Of a stretch of 64,000 nt of DNA, positions 1 through 15,181 are shown piece after piece. Each line of letters opens with the position of its first letter. The stretch's first letter is position 1. The notes below the pieces were generated by a model. That model was not told where the DNA came from. It ran no database searches and saw nothing but the letters and a program-made list of their open reading frames with translations. The position numbers and the translations under genes are program-made. This stretch comes from Acidovorax sp. Leaf160 (GTDB lineage Bacteria > Pseudomonadota > Gammaproteobacteria > Burkholderiales > Burkholderiaceae_C), in assembly GCF_001424265.1 (NCBI RefSeq), contig NZ_LMOV01000001.1, positions 1,387 through 65,386 on the forward strand, in the 5' to 3' direction.

Positions 1-39
1 ACCGTCGGCGCCGGCGTCGTGGCCAAGGTCATTGCTTAA
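1..39 (+). CDS. tuf: Elongation factor Tu, C-terminal end (partial)
   Basis: Only the last 12 codons and the TAA stop are in the window. They read TVGAGVVAKVIA, which matches the end of bacterial EF-Tu (the E. coli protein ends in TVGAGVVAKVLG). EF-Tu delivers aminoacyl-tRNA to the ribosome. A tuf gene followed by tRNA-Trp and secE-nusG is a standard arrangement in proteobacteria, so the context supports the call. The 5' part lies outside the window. Confidence 0.9.
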   Translation, partial: TVGAGVVAKVIA

Positions 40-50
40 TTGATGCGCGA

Positions 51-126
51 AGGGGTATAGCTCAATTGGCAGAGCGTCGGTCTCCAAAACCGAAGGTTGT
101 AGGTTCGATTCCTACTGCCCCTGCCA
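51..126 (+). tRNA. tRNA-Trp (anticodon CCA)
   Basis: A 76-nt cloverleaf can be drawn. The acceptor AGGGGTA pairs with TGCCCCT, the D arm is GCTC/GAGC, and the anticodon stem TCGGT/ACCGA closes the loop CTCCAAA with anticodon CCA. The T arm is GTAGG-TTCGATT-CCTAC, followed by G and an encoded CCA end. It lies 11 bp after the tuf stop and is probably cut from a tuf-trpT-secE-nusG transcript, as in E. coli. Confidence 0.97.
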
Positions 127-143
127 CCTGAGGTGGCGAAACC

Positions 144-168
144 AAGCCCGCCAGAATCTGGCGGGCTT
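144..168 (+). other. Perfect 11-bp stem-loop between tRNA-Trp and secE
   Basis: AAGCCCGCCAG (144-154) and CTGGCGGGCTT (158-168) pair perfectly around a 3-nt loop. No T-run follows, so it is not a standard intrinsic terminator. It may be a processing signal or attenuator between the tRNA and secE. A second small palindrome, CCACCT/AGGTGG, lies at 124-136 and overlaps the tRNA end. Confidence 0.6.
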
Positions 169-214
169 CGGTGTCTTCTGGATGCCGAAAGTCGAAGCAG
201 GAAAATAGTCGGAT

Positions 215-598
215 ATGGCCACTACTCAAGTTGAAACTGTCAGCACCGGGGCAGACAAGGCGAAGCTCGCAGCCGTCGCTCTGCTGGTGATTGCTTCCAT
301 CGGCGGGTTCTACCTGTTGTCCAAGCAAGGCCCGCTGGTGCAGTGGGTGGCGCTGCTGATCGGCCTGGCTGCGGCGGTGGGCGTGTTCCTGGTGTCTGAG
401 CCCGGCAAGCAGTTCGTCGGGTTCGCTCGGGATGCCTGGCGCGAAGTCAAGAAGGTGGTTTGGCCGACGCGCAAGGAAACGCTGCAGATGACGGCCTATG
501 TGTTCGTCTTCGTGGTGGTCATGGCACTGTTTCTGTGGTTTACGGACAAGACCCTGGAGTGGGTCTTGTATGACTTGATCTTGGGATGGAGAAAATAA
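215..598 (+). CDS. secE: Preprotein translocase subunit SecE
   Basis: The 127-residue protein has three predicted membrane helices, at about residues 17-37, 43-62 and 93-111. The conserved amphipathic segment [20 protein letters not shown] before the last helix is the hallmark of SecE. SecE clamps SecY in the inner-membrane Sec translocon. The three-helix form is that of E. coli; many bacteria have a one-helix version. AGGA about 10 nt upstream supports the ATG at 215. The stop codon overlaps the nusG start (TAATG), so the two are translationally coupled. Confidence 0.97.
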   Translation: MATTQVETVSTGADKAKLAAVALLVIASIGGFYLLSKQGPLVQWVALLIGLAAAVGVFLVSEPGKQFVGFARDAWREVKKVVWPTRKETLQMTAYVFVFVVVMALFLWFTDKTLEWVLYDLILGWRK

Positions 599-1191
599 TG
601 ACAGATGCTGCGGAAGTCGGCGAAGCCGGCGCTCTCGGAAGTCAGGCATCTGCCAATCCCGATCTGCGCTGGTACATCGTGCACGCCTACTCCGGGATGG
701 AGAAGGCCGTCGAGCGCAATATCGTGGAGCGCATCGGTCGCGCGGGCATGACGGACAAGTTCGGTCGCATTCTGGTGCCGACCGAAGAAGTCGTCGAGAT
801 GAAGAATGGTCAGCGCAAGACCACCGAACGCCGTTTGTTCCCGGGCTACGTGTTCGTGGAAATGGTCATGGACGACGACACCTGGCACTTGGTGAAGCAC
901 ACCAACAAGGTGACGGGATTCGTTGGTGGCGCCAAGAACCGGCCTGCTCCGATTTCCGAAGAGGAAGTGCAGAAAATCGTCAGCCAGATGCAAGAGGGCA
1001 CGGACAAGCCACGCCACAAGGTGGAGTTCATGGTCGGCGAGCTGGTGCGCGTCAAGGAAGGTCCTTTCACGGACTTCAATGGCTCTGTCGAAGAGGTCAA
1101 CTACGAAAAGAGCCGCGTCCGCGTCTCCGTGATGATTTTCGGACGTTCCACGCCCGTGGAACTGGAGTTCGGTCAGGTCGAAAAGACCTGA
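598..1191 (+). CDS. nusG: Transcription termination/antitermination protein NusG
   Basis: The 197-residue protein has an NGN domain ([17 protein letters not shown] near residue 22, with [10 protein letters not shown] following) and a C-terminal KOW domain ([20 protein letters not shown], about residues 148-167). NusG binds RNA polymerase, increases processivity, and links it to Rho or to ribosomal protein S10. I chose ATG 598, which overlaps the secE stop and has GGAGA at 588-592. An in-frame ATG at 586 would add four residues but has a poorer ribosome-binding context. Confidence 0.97.
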   Translation: MTDAAEVGEAGALGSQASANPDLRWYIVHAYSGMEKAVERNIVERIGRAGMTDKFGRILVPTEEVVEMKNGQRKTTERRLFPGYVFVEMVMDDDTWHLVKHTNKVTGFVGGAKNRPAPISEEEVQKIVSQMQEGTDKPRHKVEFMVGELVRVKEGPFTDFNGSVEEVNYEKSRVRVSVMIFGRSTPVELEFGQVEKT

Positions 1192-1261
1192 CGGATTCGT
1201 CTGAATCTGGTTCTGCGCTTTTCGACTCGGCGCAGGGTCGTGAATTGTGAGTCGTTAACCC

Positions 1262-1303
1262 CGGGGAGCCCGGCATGCGAAAGCAGCCTGGCGTTATGAC
1301 CCG
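1262..1303 (+). promoter_or_regulatory. Candidate ribosomal protein L1 translational operator in the rplK leader
   Basis: The 126-bp nusG-rplK gap can fold into two stacked helices. The outer stem is CGGG (1262-1265) with CCCG (1300-1303). An asymmetric internal loop has GAG on one side and TATGA on the other, and a hairpin capped by a GAAA tetraloop (1279-1282) sits on top. Helix, GGAG/ATGA internal loop, helix is the known L1 target form in rplKA messengers. It ends just before the AAGGAA ribosome-binding site at 1305-1310. The function is inferred from shape and position. Confidence 0.5.
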
Positions 1304-1317
1304 CAAGGAAGTCCATC

Positions 1318-1749
1318 ATGGCGAAAAAAATCGTCGGCTTCGTCAAGCTGCAAGTGCCAGCTGGCAAGGCCAACCCATCACCACCTATCGGTCCTGCGCT
1401 GGGTCAGCGCGGCCTCAACATCATGGAGTTCTGCAAGGCATTCAATGCGCAGACCCAGGGCGTTGAGCCAGGCCTGCCATTGCCCGTGGTCATCACGGCA
1501 TTTGCAGACAAGAGCTTCACCTTCATCATCAAGACGCCGCCTGCGACGACTTTGATCAAGAAGGCCATCAAGCTGGACAAGGGTTCCTCCAACGCTTTGA
1601 GCACCAAGGTCGGCAAGATCACCCGCGCTCAGCTGGAAGAGATCGCCAAGACCAAGATGAAGGACATGAACGCAGCAAACGTGGACGCCGCCGTCCGCAC
1701 GCTGGCTGGTTCCGCACGCTCGATGGGCGTGACGGTGGAGGGTCTCTAA
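1318..1749 (+). CDS. rplK: 50S ribosomal protein L11
   Basis: The 143-residue protein has the full L11 pattern: [20 protein letters not shown] in the N-terminal domain and an rRNA-binding C-terminal domain ending [13 protein letters not shown]11 forms part of the GTPase-associated centre with 23S rRNA. AAGGAA lies about 8 nt before the ATG. The stop codon abuts the rplA start (TAAATG), so L11 and L1 are made together, consistent with feedback by L1 on the upstream leader. Confidence 0.98.
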   Translation: MAKKIVGFVKLQVPAGKANPSPPIGPALGQRGLNIMEFCKAFNAQTQGVEPGLPLPVVITAFADKSFTFIIKTPPATTLIKKAIKLDKGSSNALSTKVGKITRAQLEEIAKTKMKDMNAANVDAAVRTLAGSARSMGVTVEGL

Positions 1750-2448
1750 ATGGCTAAGTTGACCAAGAAGCAAAAGGCCCTGCAGGGCAAAGTCGACAGC
1801 ACCAAGCTGTACGCTTTCACCGAGGCTGTCGCCATCGTCAAGGAAGCTGCCACCGCCAAGTTCGATGAGTCCATCGACGTGGCCGTTCAGCTGGGCATCG
1901 ATGCGAAGAAGTCGGACCAAGTGGTGCGTGGCGCCGTCGTGCTGCCCAACGGCACCGGCAAGACGACCCGCGTGGCTGTGTTCGCCCAAGGCGCCAAGGC
2001 TGAGGAAGCCAAGGCTGCCGGTGCCGACATCGTCGGCATGGACGACCTGGCTGCCATGGTCAAGGCGGGCGACATGCCTTTCGACGTGGTGATCGCTGCT
2101 CCCGATGCCATGCGCGTCGTGGGTACGCTGGGCCAGATCCTGGGCCCGCGCGGCCTGATGCCCAACCCCAAGGTCGGCACCGTCACCCCTGACGTGGCTA
2201 CCGCCGTGAAGAACGCCAAGGCTGGTCAGGTGCAGTTCCGCGTCGACAAGGCCGGTATCGTTCACAGCACCATCGGTCGTCGCTCGTTCGACAACGAAAA
2301 GCTGCAAGGCAACCTGGCTGCACTGATCGAAGCCCTGAACAAGGCCAAGCCTGCTACCAGCAAGGGTCTGTACCTGCGCAAGGTGGCCGTGTCTTCCACG
2401 ATGGGCCTGGGCGTCCGCGTGGATACGCAATCCATCGCTGCGGCGTAA
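1750..2448 (+). CDS. rplA: 50S ribosomal protein L1
   Basis: The 232-residue protein has the L1 signature [20 protein letters not shown] at about residues 122-141 and is of normal length. L1 binds the mobile stalk of 23S rRNA near the E site and represses translation of its own rplK-rplA messenger. It starts immediately after the rplK stop. A 233-bp leader separates it from rplJ. Confidence 0.98.
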   Translation: MAKLTKKQKALQGKVDSTKLYAFTEAVAIVKEAATAKFDESIDVAVQLGIDAKKSDQVVRGAVVLPNGTGKTTRVAVFAQGAKAEEAKAAGADIVGMDDLAAMVKAGDMPFDVVIAAPDAMRVVGTLGQILGPRGLMPNPKVGTVTPDVATAVKNAKAGQVQFRVDKAGIVHSTIGRRSFDNEKLQGNLAALIEALNKAKPATSKGLYLRKVAVSSTMGLGVRVDTQSIAAA

Positions 2449-2681
2449 TTGCTAGAAATCTTCGGCGCCTTTCGGGGCGTCGATGTGGTGGGCTGCCGGT
2501 GTGCAAATGCCGGCAGGCCATCCAAGACCGTTGGTGCGCAGGGTGATTGCGCTTAAATCCACGTGATGCCAACGCAGATGGCGATCCCGCTGCAGATGGA
2601 ATTCATTCCTTCCCAGTTGGTCGCTGCAACAAGAGCGTACAGAAGGGGTTCGCCCCGGATGTGCAATTTAAGGAGTAGACC
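2449..2681 (+). promoter_or_regulatory. rplJ leader with stem-loop (likely L10-type autoregulatory region)
   Basis: This untranslated 233-bp stretch is where E. coli and relatives place the L10(L12)4 autoregulatory leader. A stem of 11 positions with one mismatch pairs TGGGCTGCCGG (2489-2499) with CCGGCAGGCCA (2510-2520) around a 10-nt loop. TAAGGAG at 2669-2675 is a strong ribosome-binding site for rplJ. I could not pick out a convincing promoter. The regulatory role is inferred from position. Confidence 0.5.
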
Positions 2682-3209
2682 TTGAGTCTTAATCGCAGTG
2701 AGAAAGAAGCGGTCATCAACGAAGTGACCAGCCTCGCCGCTAAAGCTCAAACGCTCGTGATCGCGGAATACCGTGGCATCACGGTCGCTGACATGACCAA
2801 ACTGCGTGTGGATGCTCGCAGCAAGGGCGTGACCCTGAGTGTTCTGAAGAACACCCTGGCTCGCCGTGCTGTCGCTGGCAGCACGTTTGAAGTCGTGTCC
2901 GACCAGATGACCGGTCCTCTGATCTATGGCTTCTCCGAAGACGCTGTGGCCGCCGCCAAGGTGGTGGCCGATTTCGCGAAGACCAACGACAAGTTGGTGA
3001 TTCGCGGTGGCGCCTTCGCAGGCAAAGCCCTGGATGTGAACGGCGTGAAGCAACTGGCCAATATCCCTTCCAAGGAAGTGCTGTTGGCTCAGCTGTGTGG
3101 CTTGCTGATGTCCCCCATTTCGCGTACGGCCGTGGTGCTGGGCGCGTTGGCGGCAAAGAAGGGCGAGGGCGCTGCCGCCGAACCGGCAGCCGAGGCAGTT
3201 GCGGCCTGA
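2682..3209 (+). CDS. rplJ: 50S ribosomal protein L10
   Basis: The 175-residue protein begins [14 protein letters not shown] and contains the L10 RNA-binding pattern [17 protein letters not shown], followed by KNTLARRA. L10 is the base of the ribosomal stalk and carries L7/L12 dimers on its C-terminal helix. The start is TTG at 2682. It is fixed by TAAGGAG six bases upstream and by the absence of a suitable ATG. The Ala/Glu-rich tail [15 protein letters not shown] is typical of betaproteobacterial L10. rplL follows after 40 bp. Confidence 0.97.
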   Translation: MSLNRSEKEAVINEVTSLAAKAQTLVIAEYRGITVADMTKLRVDARSKGVTLSVLKNTLARRAVAGSTFEVVSDQMTGPLIYGFSEDAVAAAKVVADFAKTNDKLVIRGGAFAGKALDVNGVKQLANIPSKEVLLAQLCGLLMSPISRTAVVLGALAAKKGEGAAAEPAAEAVAA

Positions 3210-3249
3210 TTGGCCCTCTGTTAACCAACGTTATTGTTAGGAAATCAAA

Positions 3250-3627
3250 ATGGCATTCGATAAAGACGCATTCTTGACCGCGCTGGACAGCATGACGGTC
3301 ATGGAACTCAATGACCTGGTCAAGGCCATTGAAGAGAAGTTTGGCGTGAGCGCTGCCGCCATGGCCGCTCCTGCCGCCGCTGGCGGTGGTGCTGGCGCTG
3401 CTGCAGCCGAAGAAAAGACCGAATTCAACGTGGTGCTGCAAGAAGCCGGCGCCAACAAGGTTTCGGTCATCAAGGCTGTGCGCGAAATCACCGGCCTGGG
3501 CCTTAAGGAAGCCAAGGACCTGGTGGACGGCGCTCCGAAGAACGTCAAGGAAGGCATTGCCAAGGCCGACGCCGAAGCAGCCGTCAAGAAGCTGGTGGAA
3601 GCCGGCGCCAAGGCCGAACTCAAGTAA
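3250..3627 (+). CDS. rplL: 50S ribosomal protein L7/L12
   Basis: The 125-residue acidic protein has the three L7/L12 parts: an N-terminal dimerisation helix pair ([20 protein letters not shown]), an Ala/Gly hinge at about residues 37-52, and a C-terminal factor-binding domain with [12 protein letters not shown] and [20 protein letters not shown]. It forms the mobile ribosomal stalk that recruits translation GTPases. AGGAAATCAAA precedes the ATG. Confidence 0.98.
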   Translation: MAFDKDAFLTALDSMTVMELNDLVKAIEEKFGVSAAAMAAPAAAGGGAGAAAAEEKTEFNVVLQEAGANKVSVIKAVREITGLGLKEAKDLVDGAPKNVKEGIAKADAEAAVKKLVEAGAKAELK

Positions 3628-3637
3628 TTCGGCTGGT

Positions 3638-3698
3638 CGCCAAGGCTGGGGGCTCCGCAAGGGCTCCCAGCCTTTGGCGCTTATGGAACGTAGTTCCA
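3638..3698 (+). other. Stem-loops in the rplL-rpoB gap (attenuator or processing site)
   Basis: In the 277-bp gap after rplL, CGCCAAGGCTGGG (from 3638) pairs with CCCAGCCTTTGGCG (to 3679) with a single bulge. A second small palindrome, TGGAAC-GTA-GTTCCA, follows at 3684-3698. There is no T-run. E. coli has a partial terminator and an RNase III site in the same gap, which lower rpoBC expression relative to the ribosomal genes. An equivalent role here is inferred. I see nothing else firm between 3699 and the rpoB ribosome-binding site. Confidence 0.55.
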
Positions 3699-3904
3699 GA
3701 GCACACCAGAAAGCGGTCCCCGTGGCCGTTTTCTAGTGTCTTCTGAGCCCCCCGACAGCAGAAGACGCCTTGGTTCGGGTGATGTGCAACGCATCACCGT
3801 CCGCCATGGTTGGTAGTGGCCAACCGCCAAGCCTGCAAGGCATGCGCCCCTGCAGGTCAGTAGTCGTCGAAGACCCAGGACTCATGTCTTTGCCCGGAGA
3901 TCTC

Positions 3905-8029
<4,125 letters not shown>

Positions 8030-8047
8030 TCGAAGGGGACTAGGTTT

Positions 8048-12286
<4,239 letters not shown>

Positions 12287-12320
12287 GCCGGCAGAACGGT
12301 TGCCCGTTCGCCCCTGAAAC

Positions 12321-12361
12321 GCTCCCGCTCTGTCGAAACCCGGCAGGCCGGGAGCTTTTTT
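12321..12361 (+). terminator. Rho-independent terminator of the rpoBC operon
   Basis: GCTCCCG (12321-12327) pairs with CGGGAGC (12349-12355) and is followed by six T residues (12356-12361). The 21-nt loop holds a second possible small hairpin, CCCGGC/CCGGG. It lies 35 bp after the rpoC stop. The rest of the gap to 12490 shows no gene or clear promoter. Confidence 0.85.
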
Positions 12362-12490
12362 ATGGGCAGGCCCCAGGCTGCAAGCGGACCCTGAGGCCGC
12401 AAGCGCCGGGCTCGCCACGGGTGCCCAACCCGATTCCTTCACCGACCGAAACCACTGCGGCTGCCACCGGCCGCGCCGCCGTTTTCCGCC

Positions 12491-13066
12491 ATGCTGATCA
12501 CCTGGATTTCCCTGGCCGTGCTGCTCTTCTGGGCGGTGGGCGCATACAACCGGCTGGTGCGCCTGCGCTCGGCCGCGCTGCAGGCGTTCGGCGCGCTGGA
12601 CGCGCATCTGGTGCGCCTGATCGCCATGTTGGGCGAGTACGAGGCCACTTCGCTGCCCGAGCGGGACCCTTCCGACGCCCGCGCCGCGCTCTGGGCTGCG
12701 ACCACCCAGTTCGGCGCGTCGCTGGCCGCCGCCCGGGCCCGGCCGCTCGACGGGCAGACTGCCGCCGCACTGCAGACCGCCGACCAGGTGCTGGACACGG
12801 CCTGGCAAGCCGTGGTGCGGGCGGCAGGATCGGCAGACCCCGCTGAACGCGCTGCCGGCCCAGGCGCCGGGCCCGAAGGCTCGCCCGCGCGGCCCGGCGA
12901 GGCCCTGGCCGCCTGGAACGCGCGGCGCGACCAGCACATCGCGCACAACGCGCTGGCCCGCCAGCAGTTCAACGACGCGGTGGCGCAGTACAACGCCGCC
13001 ATCGCCCAATTTCCTGCCAGCGTTCTGGCGTGGCTCTTTGGCTTCCACAAGGCCCGCCCGCTGTGA
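12491..13066 (+). CDS. LemA family membrane protein
   Basis: The 191-residue protein has an N-terminal membrane helix (about residues 3-19) followed by YNRLVRLRSAALQAFGALD. It ends FNDAVAQYNAAIAQFP and LAWLFGFHKARPL. These are the two ends of the LemA helical fold. LemA proteins are small inner-membrane-anchored helical bundles, and the function in this family is not settled. An Ala/Pro/Gly-rich stretch (about residues 112-135) is unlike most LemA proteins and may be a loop insertion. rsmB starts 30 bp downstream, so the two may share a transcript. Confidence 0.8.
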   Translation: MLITWISLAVLLFWAVGAYNRLVRLRSAALQAFGALDAHLVRLIAMLGEYEATSLPERDPSDARAALWAATTQFGASLAAARARPLDGQTAAALQTADQVLDTAWQAVVRAAGSADPAERAAGPGAGPEGSPARPGEALAAWNARRDQHIAHNALARQQFNDAVAQYNAAIAQFPASVLAWLFGFHKARPL

Positions 13067-13095
13067 ACGCAGCTGTTTTTTGAAGATCCGTTCCC

Positions 13096-14547
13096 ATGTC
13101 CACTGCACCCGCCGGCACCACGCCGCGCACCGACCAAGACTCCACCGCACTGGCGCCCCCGCTCTGGAAGCTGCTGCAGGCCACGGCCGAGGCGCTGCAT
13201 GCCGTGCGGGCAGGGCAGTCCGGCACGGCCGCGCTGGCCAGCGTCACGCCCGCACTGCGGCCTGGCGTGCAGGCGCTGCTGTTCCAGACGCTGCGGCACC
13301 TGGGGCGCGCGCAGGCGCTGCGCCGGCAGCTGGCTCCGCGCAACCCGCCGCCGGCGGTGGATGCGCTGCTGTGCACCGCGCTGGCCCTGGCCTGGAACCC
13401 CGATGAGGCCCCGTACGAGCCCTTCACGCTGGTGAACCAGACCGTCGAAGCCGCCAAGCGCCACCCGGCCACCAGGGCCCAAGCCGCCTTCGTCAACGCC
13501 TGCCTGCGCCGCTTCCTGCGCGAGCACGCCGCGTGTGTGGCCGCCACCGACGCCGACCCGGTCGCCCGCTGGAACCACCCGGCCTGGTGGATCGAGCAGT
13601 TGCGCCGCGACCATCCCCAGGACTGGGAGCGCATCCTGAGAGCCAACAACGCCCACGCGCCGATGACACTGCGTGTTTCAAGGCAAAAAAGCACGCCAGC
13701 GCTTTATTTACAAGCACTTTCTGCTATTAATGCGATAGCAAACGCGGTGGGGGCTGACGGAGTGGAGCTGGACCAGCCCCAGCCGGTGCAGCGCCTGCCC
13801 GGGTTCGCCGACGGCGTGGTGTCGGTGCAGGACGCTGCCGCCCAGCAGGCCGCGCCCTTGCTGCTGCAGGGGCTGGACCTCTCGGCACCCCTGCGGGTAC
13901 TGGACGCCTGCGCGGCCCCGGGCGGCAAGACCGCCCATCTGGTGGATTGCCTGCCACCGGGCGCCGCATGGCAGGTCACCGCCCTGGAGATCGACCCGGC
14001 GCGCGCCGAACGCATTCACGACACCCTGCAGCGGCTGCAGATCCGCACGGCCGCGGAGCCGTCCAGCGACACGCCGGCACGGCACGCCAGCACGGGCGGA
14101 GAGCCGGGCACGGTCCAGGTGCTGGTGGCTGATGCCGCACGTCCGGGCGACTGGTTCGCCCAGAGCGGCGGCCAGCCCTTCGATGCCATCCTGCTCGACG
14201 CCCCGTGCACCGCCTCGGGCATCGTGCGCCGCCATCCGGACGTGCGCTGGCTGCGCCGCGCCTCCGACATTCCCCAGCTGGGCACGCTCCAGGCCCAGCT
14301 GCTGGCCACCTTGTGGCCGCTGGTGCGGCCGGGCGGGCGGCTGCTGTACTGCACCTGCTCGGTGTTCCGCGCCGAAGGCGATGCGCAGGTCCGATCGTTC
14401 CTCAAACGCAACACCGACGCGCAGCTGTTGCCTTCCCCGGGGCATTTAATTCCCGGCGGAACGGACAAGCCCGGCGACGTCCGAGACAATCCGGCGGGTG
14501 ACCACGACGGATTTTTCTACGCGCTGTTCCAGAAAGCCCCGGCCTGA
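13096..14547 (+). CDS. rsmB: 16S rRNA (cytosine-967 C5)-methyltransferase RsmB
   Basis: The 483-residue protein has an N-terminal NusB-like RNA-binding domain (about 1-150) and a C-terminal Rossmann methyltransferase domain. Visible motifs are the S-adenosylmethionine site LDACAAPGGKTAHLVD (from about residue 269), the proline-cysteine motif LLDAPCTASGIVRRHPD (about 365), and YCTCSVF (about 419) with the catalytic cysteine. It methylates C967 of 16S rRNA. The linker at residues 194-217 is encoded by an AT-rich interspersed repeat (see 13676-13742), yet the frame is open and the spacing to the next conserved segment (LPGF) is close to that of E. coli RsmB. The gene is therefore probably functional. 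Confidence 0.93.
   Translation: MSTAPAGTTPRTDQDSTALAPPLWKLLQATAEALHAVRAGQSGTAALASVTPALRPGVQALLFQTLRHLGRAQALRRQLAPRNPPPAVDALLCTALALAWNPDEAPYEPFTLVNQTVEAAKRHPATRAQAAFVNACLRRFLREHAACVAATDADPVARWNHPAWWIEQLRRDHPQDWERILRANNAHAPMTLRVSRQKSTPALYLQALSAINAIANAVGADGVELDQPQPVQRLPGFADGVVSVQDAAAQQAAPLLLQGLDLSAPLRVLDACAAPGGKTAHLVDCLPPGAAWQVTALEIDPARAERIHDTLQRLQIRTAAEPSSDTPARHASTGGEPGTVQVLVADAARPGDWFAQSGGQPFDAILLDAPCTASGIVRRHPDVRWLRRASDIPQLGTLQAQLLATLWPLVRPGGRLLYCTCSVFRAEGDAQVRSFLKRNTDAQLLPSPGHLIPGGTDKPGDVRDNPAGDHDGFFYALFQKAPA
13676..13742 (+). repeat. AT-rich interspersed repeat, copy 1, inside rsmB
   Basis: This 67-bp AT-rich segment lies in GC-rich coding DNA. It ends in GCTAT-N7-ATAGC (13723-13739), with CCAGCGCTT starting 27 bp before the GCTAT. 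The same plan with the same spacing occurs at 36719-36784 and 59890-59957. Here it lies in frame in rsmB and encodes residues from about V194 to N217. Confidence 0.75.
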
Positions 14548-15181
14548 GGCCTGCTGCCGCTTGCCGCCAGCGCGCTGGTGGGCGCTGCGATGGCTGCTGG
14601 CCCTGCTGCTGGCCGGCCTGGCCGCCTGGCTGCCCGGGCCGGCGCGCGCGCAATCGGCCGGCTCGGTCACCGATCTGCAGCTGGACATGACCTCCGACGG
14701 GCTGTTCCTCTCGGCCTACATGGACTTCGACCTGCCCGCGCAGGCGGAAGAGGCGCTGCACAAAGGCATCTCGGTCTACTTCGTCGCCGAAGCCGAGGTG
14801 CTGCGGGAGCGCTGGTACTGGTCGGACAAGCCGGTCGCCCATGCCGTGCGCTACCTGCGCCTGAGCTATCAGCCGCTGACCCGCCGCTGGCGGCTGAACC
14901 AGTCCTCCGTGCCGTTCACCGGCGTGGGCCTGGGCGTGGCGCTGGGCCAGACCTACGAGGGCCTGGCCGACGCCCTGTCCGCCATGCAGCGCATCGCCCG
15001 GTGGCGCATCGCCGACCCGGGCATGCTGGAGCCCGGCGCGCGCAACGTGGTGCACTACCAATTCCGGCTCGACATGTCACAACTGCCCCGGCCGTTCCAG
15101 ATCGGCGCCATGGGGCGGTCCGGCTGGTCGATGTCCATGACGCGCAGTGCCGAAGTGTCGGTGGCGGAGCCCGCCCGATGA
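14498..15181 (+). CDS. DUF4390 domain protein, likely exported
   Basis: The 227-residue protein has a hydrophobic signal-like helix (WALRWLLALLLAGLAAWLPG) ending near PARAQS, then a mostly beta-type domain (DLQLDMTSDGLFLSAYMDFD, VVHYQFRLDMSQLPRPFQIG). This matches the DUF4390 family, which is commonly found between rsmB and an NtrY-like kinase in betaproteobacteria. The function is unknown. The GTG at 14498 overlaps the end of rsmB by 50 bp; no later in-frame start precedes the signal helix. The stop overlaps the start of the kinase gene, so an operon rsmB-DUF4390-kinase-regulator is likely. Confidence 0.75.
   Translation: MTTTDFSTRCSRKPRPEACCRLPPARWWALRWLLALLLAGLAAWLPGPARAQSAGSVTDLQLDMTSDGLFLSAYMDFDLPAQAEEALHKGISVYFVAEAEVLRERWYWSDKPVAHAVRYLRLSYQPLTRRWRLNQSSVPFTGVGLGVALGQTYEGLADALSAMQRIARWRIADPGMLEPGARNVVHYQFRLDMSQLPRPFQIGAMGRSGWSMSMTRSAEVSVAEPAR

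Noticed and set aside
14578-15177. A 200-residue N-terminal extension of the NtrY-like kinase
   Set aside because: It overlaps the DUF4390 gene out of frame and is compositionally a shadow. The kinase starts at 15178 with a normal membrane helix.
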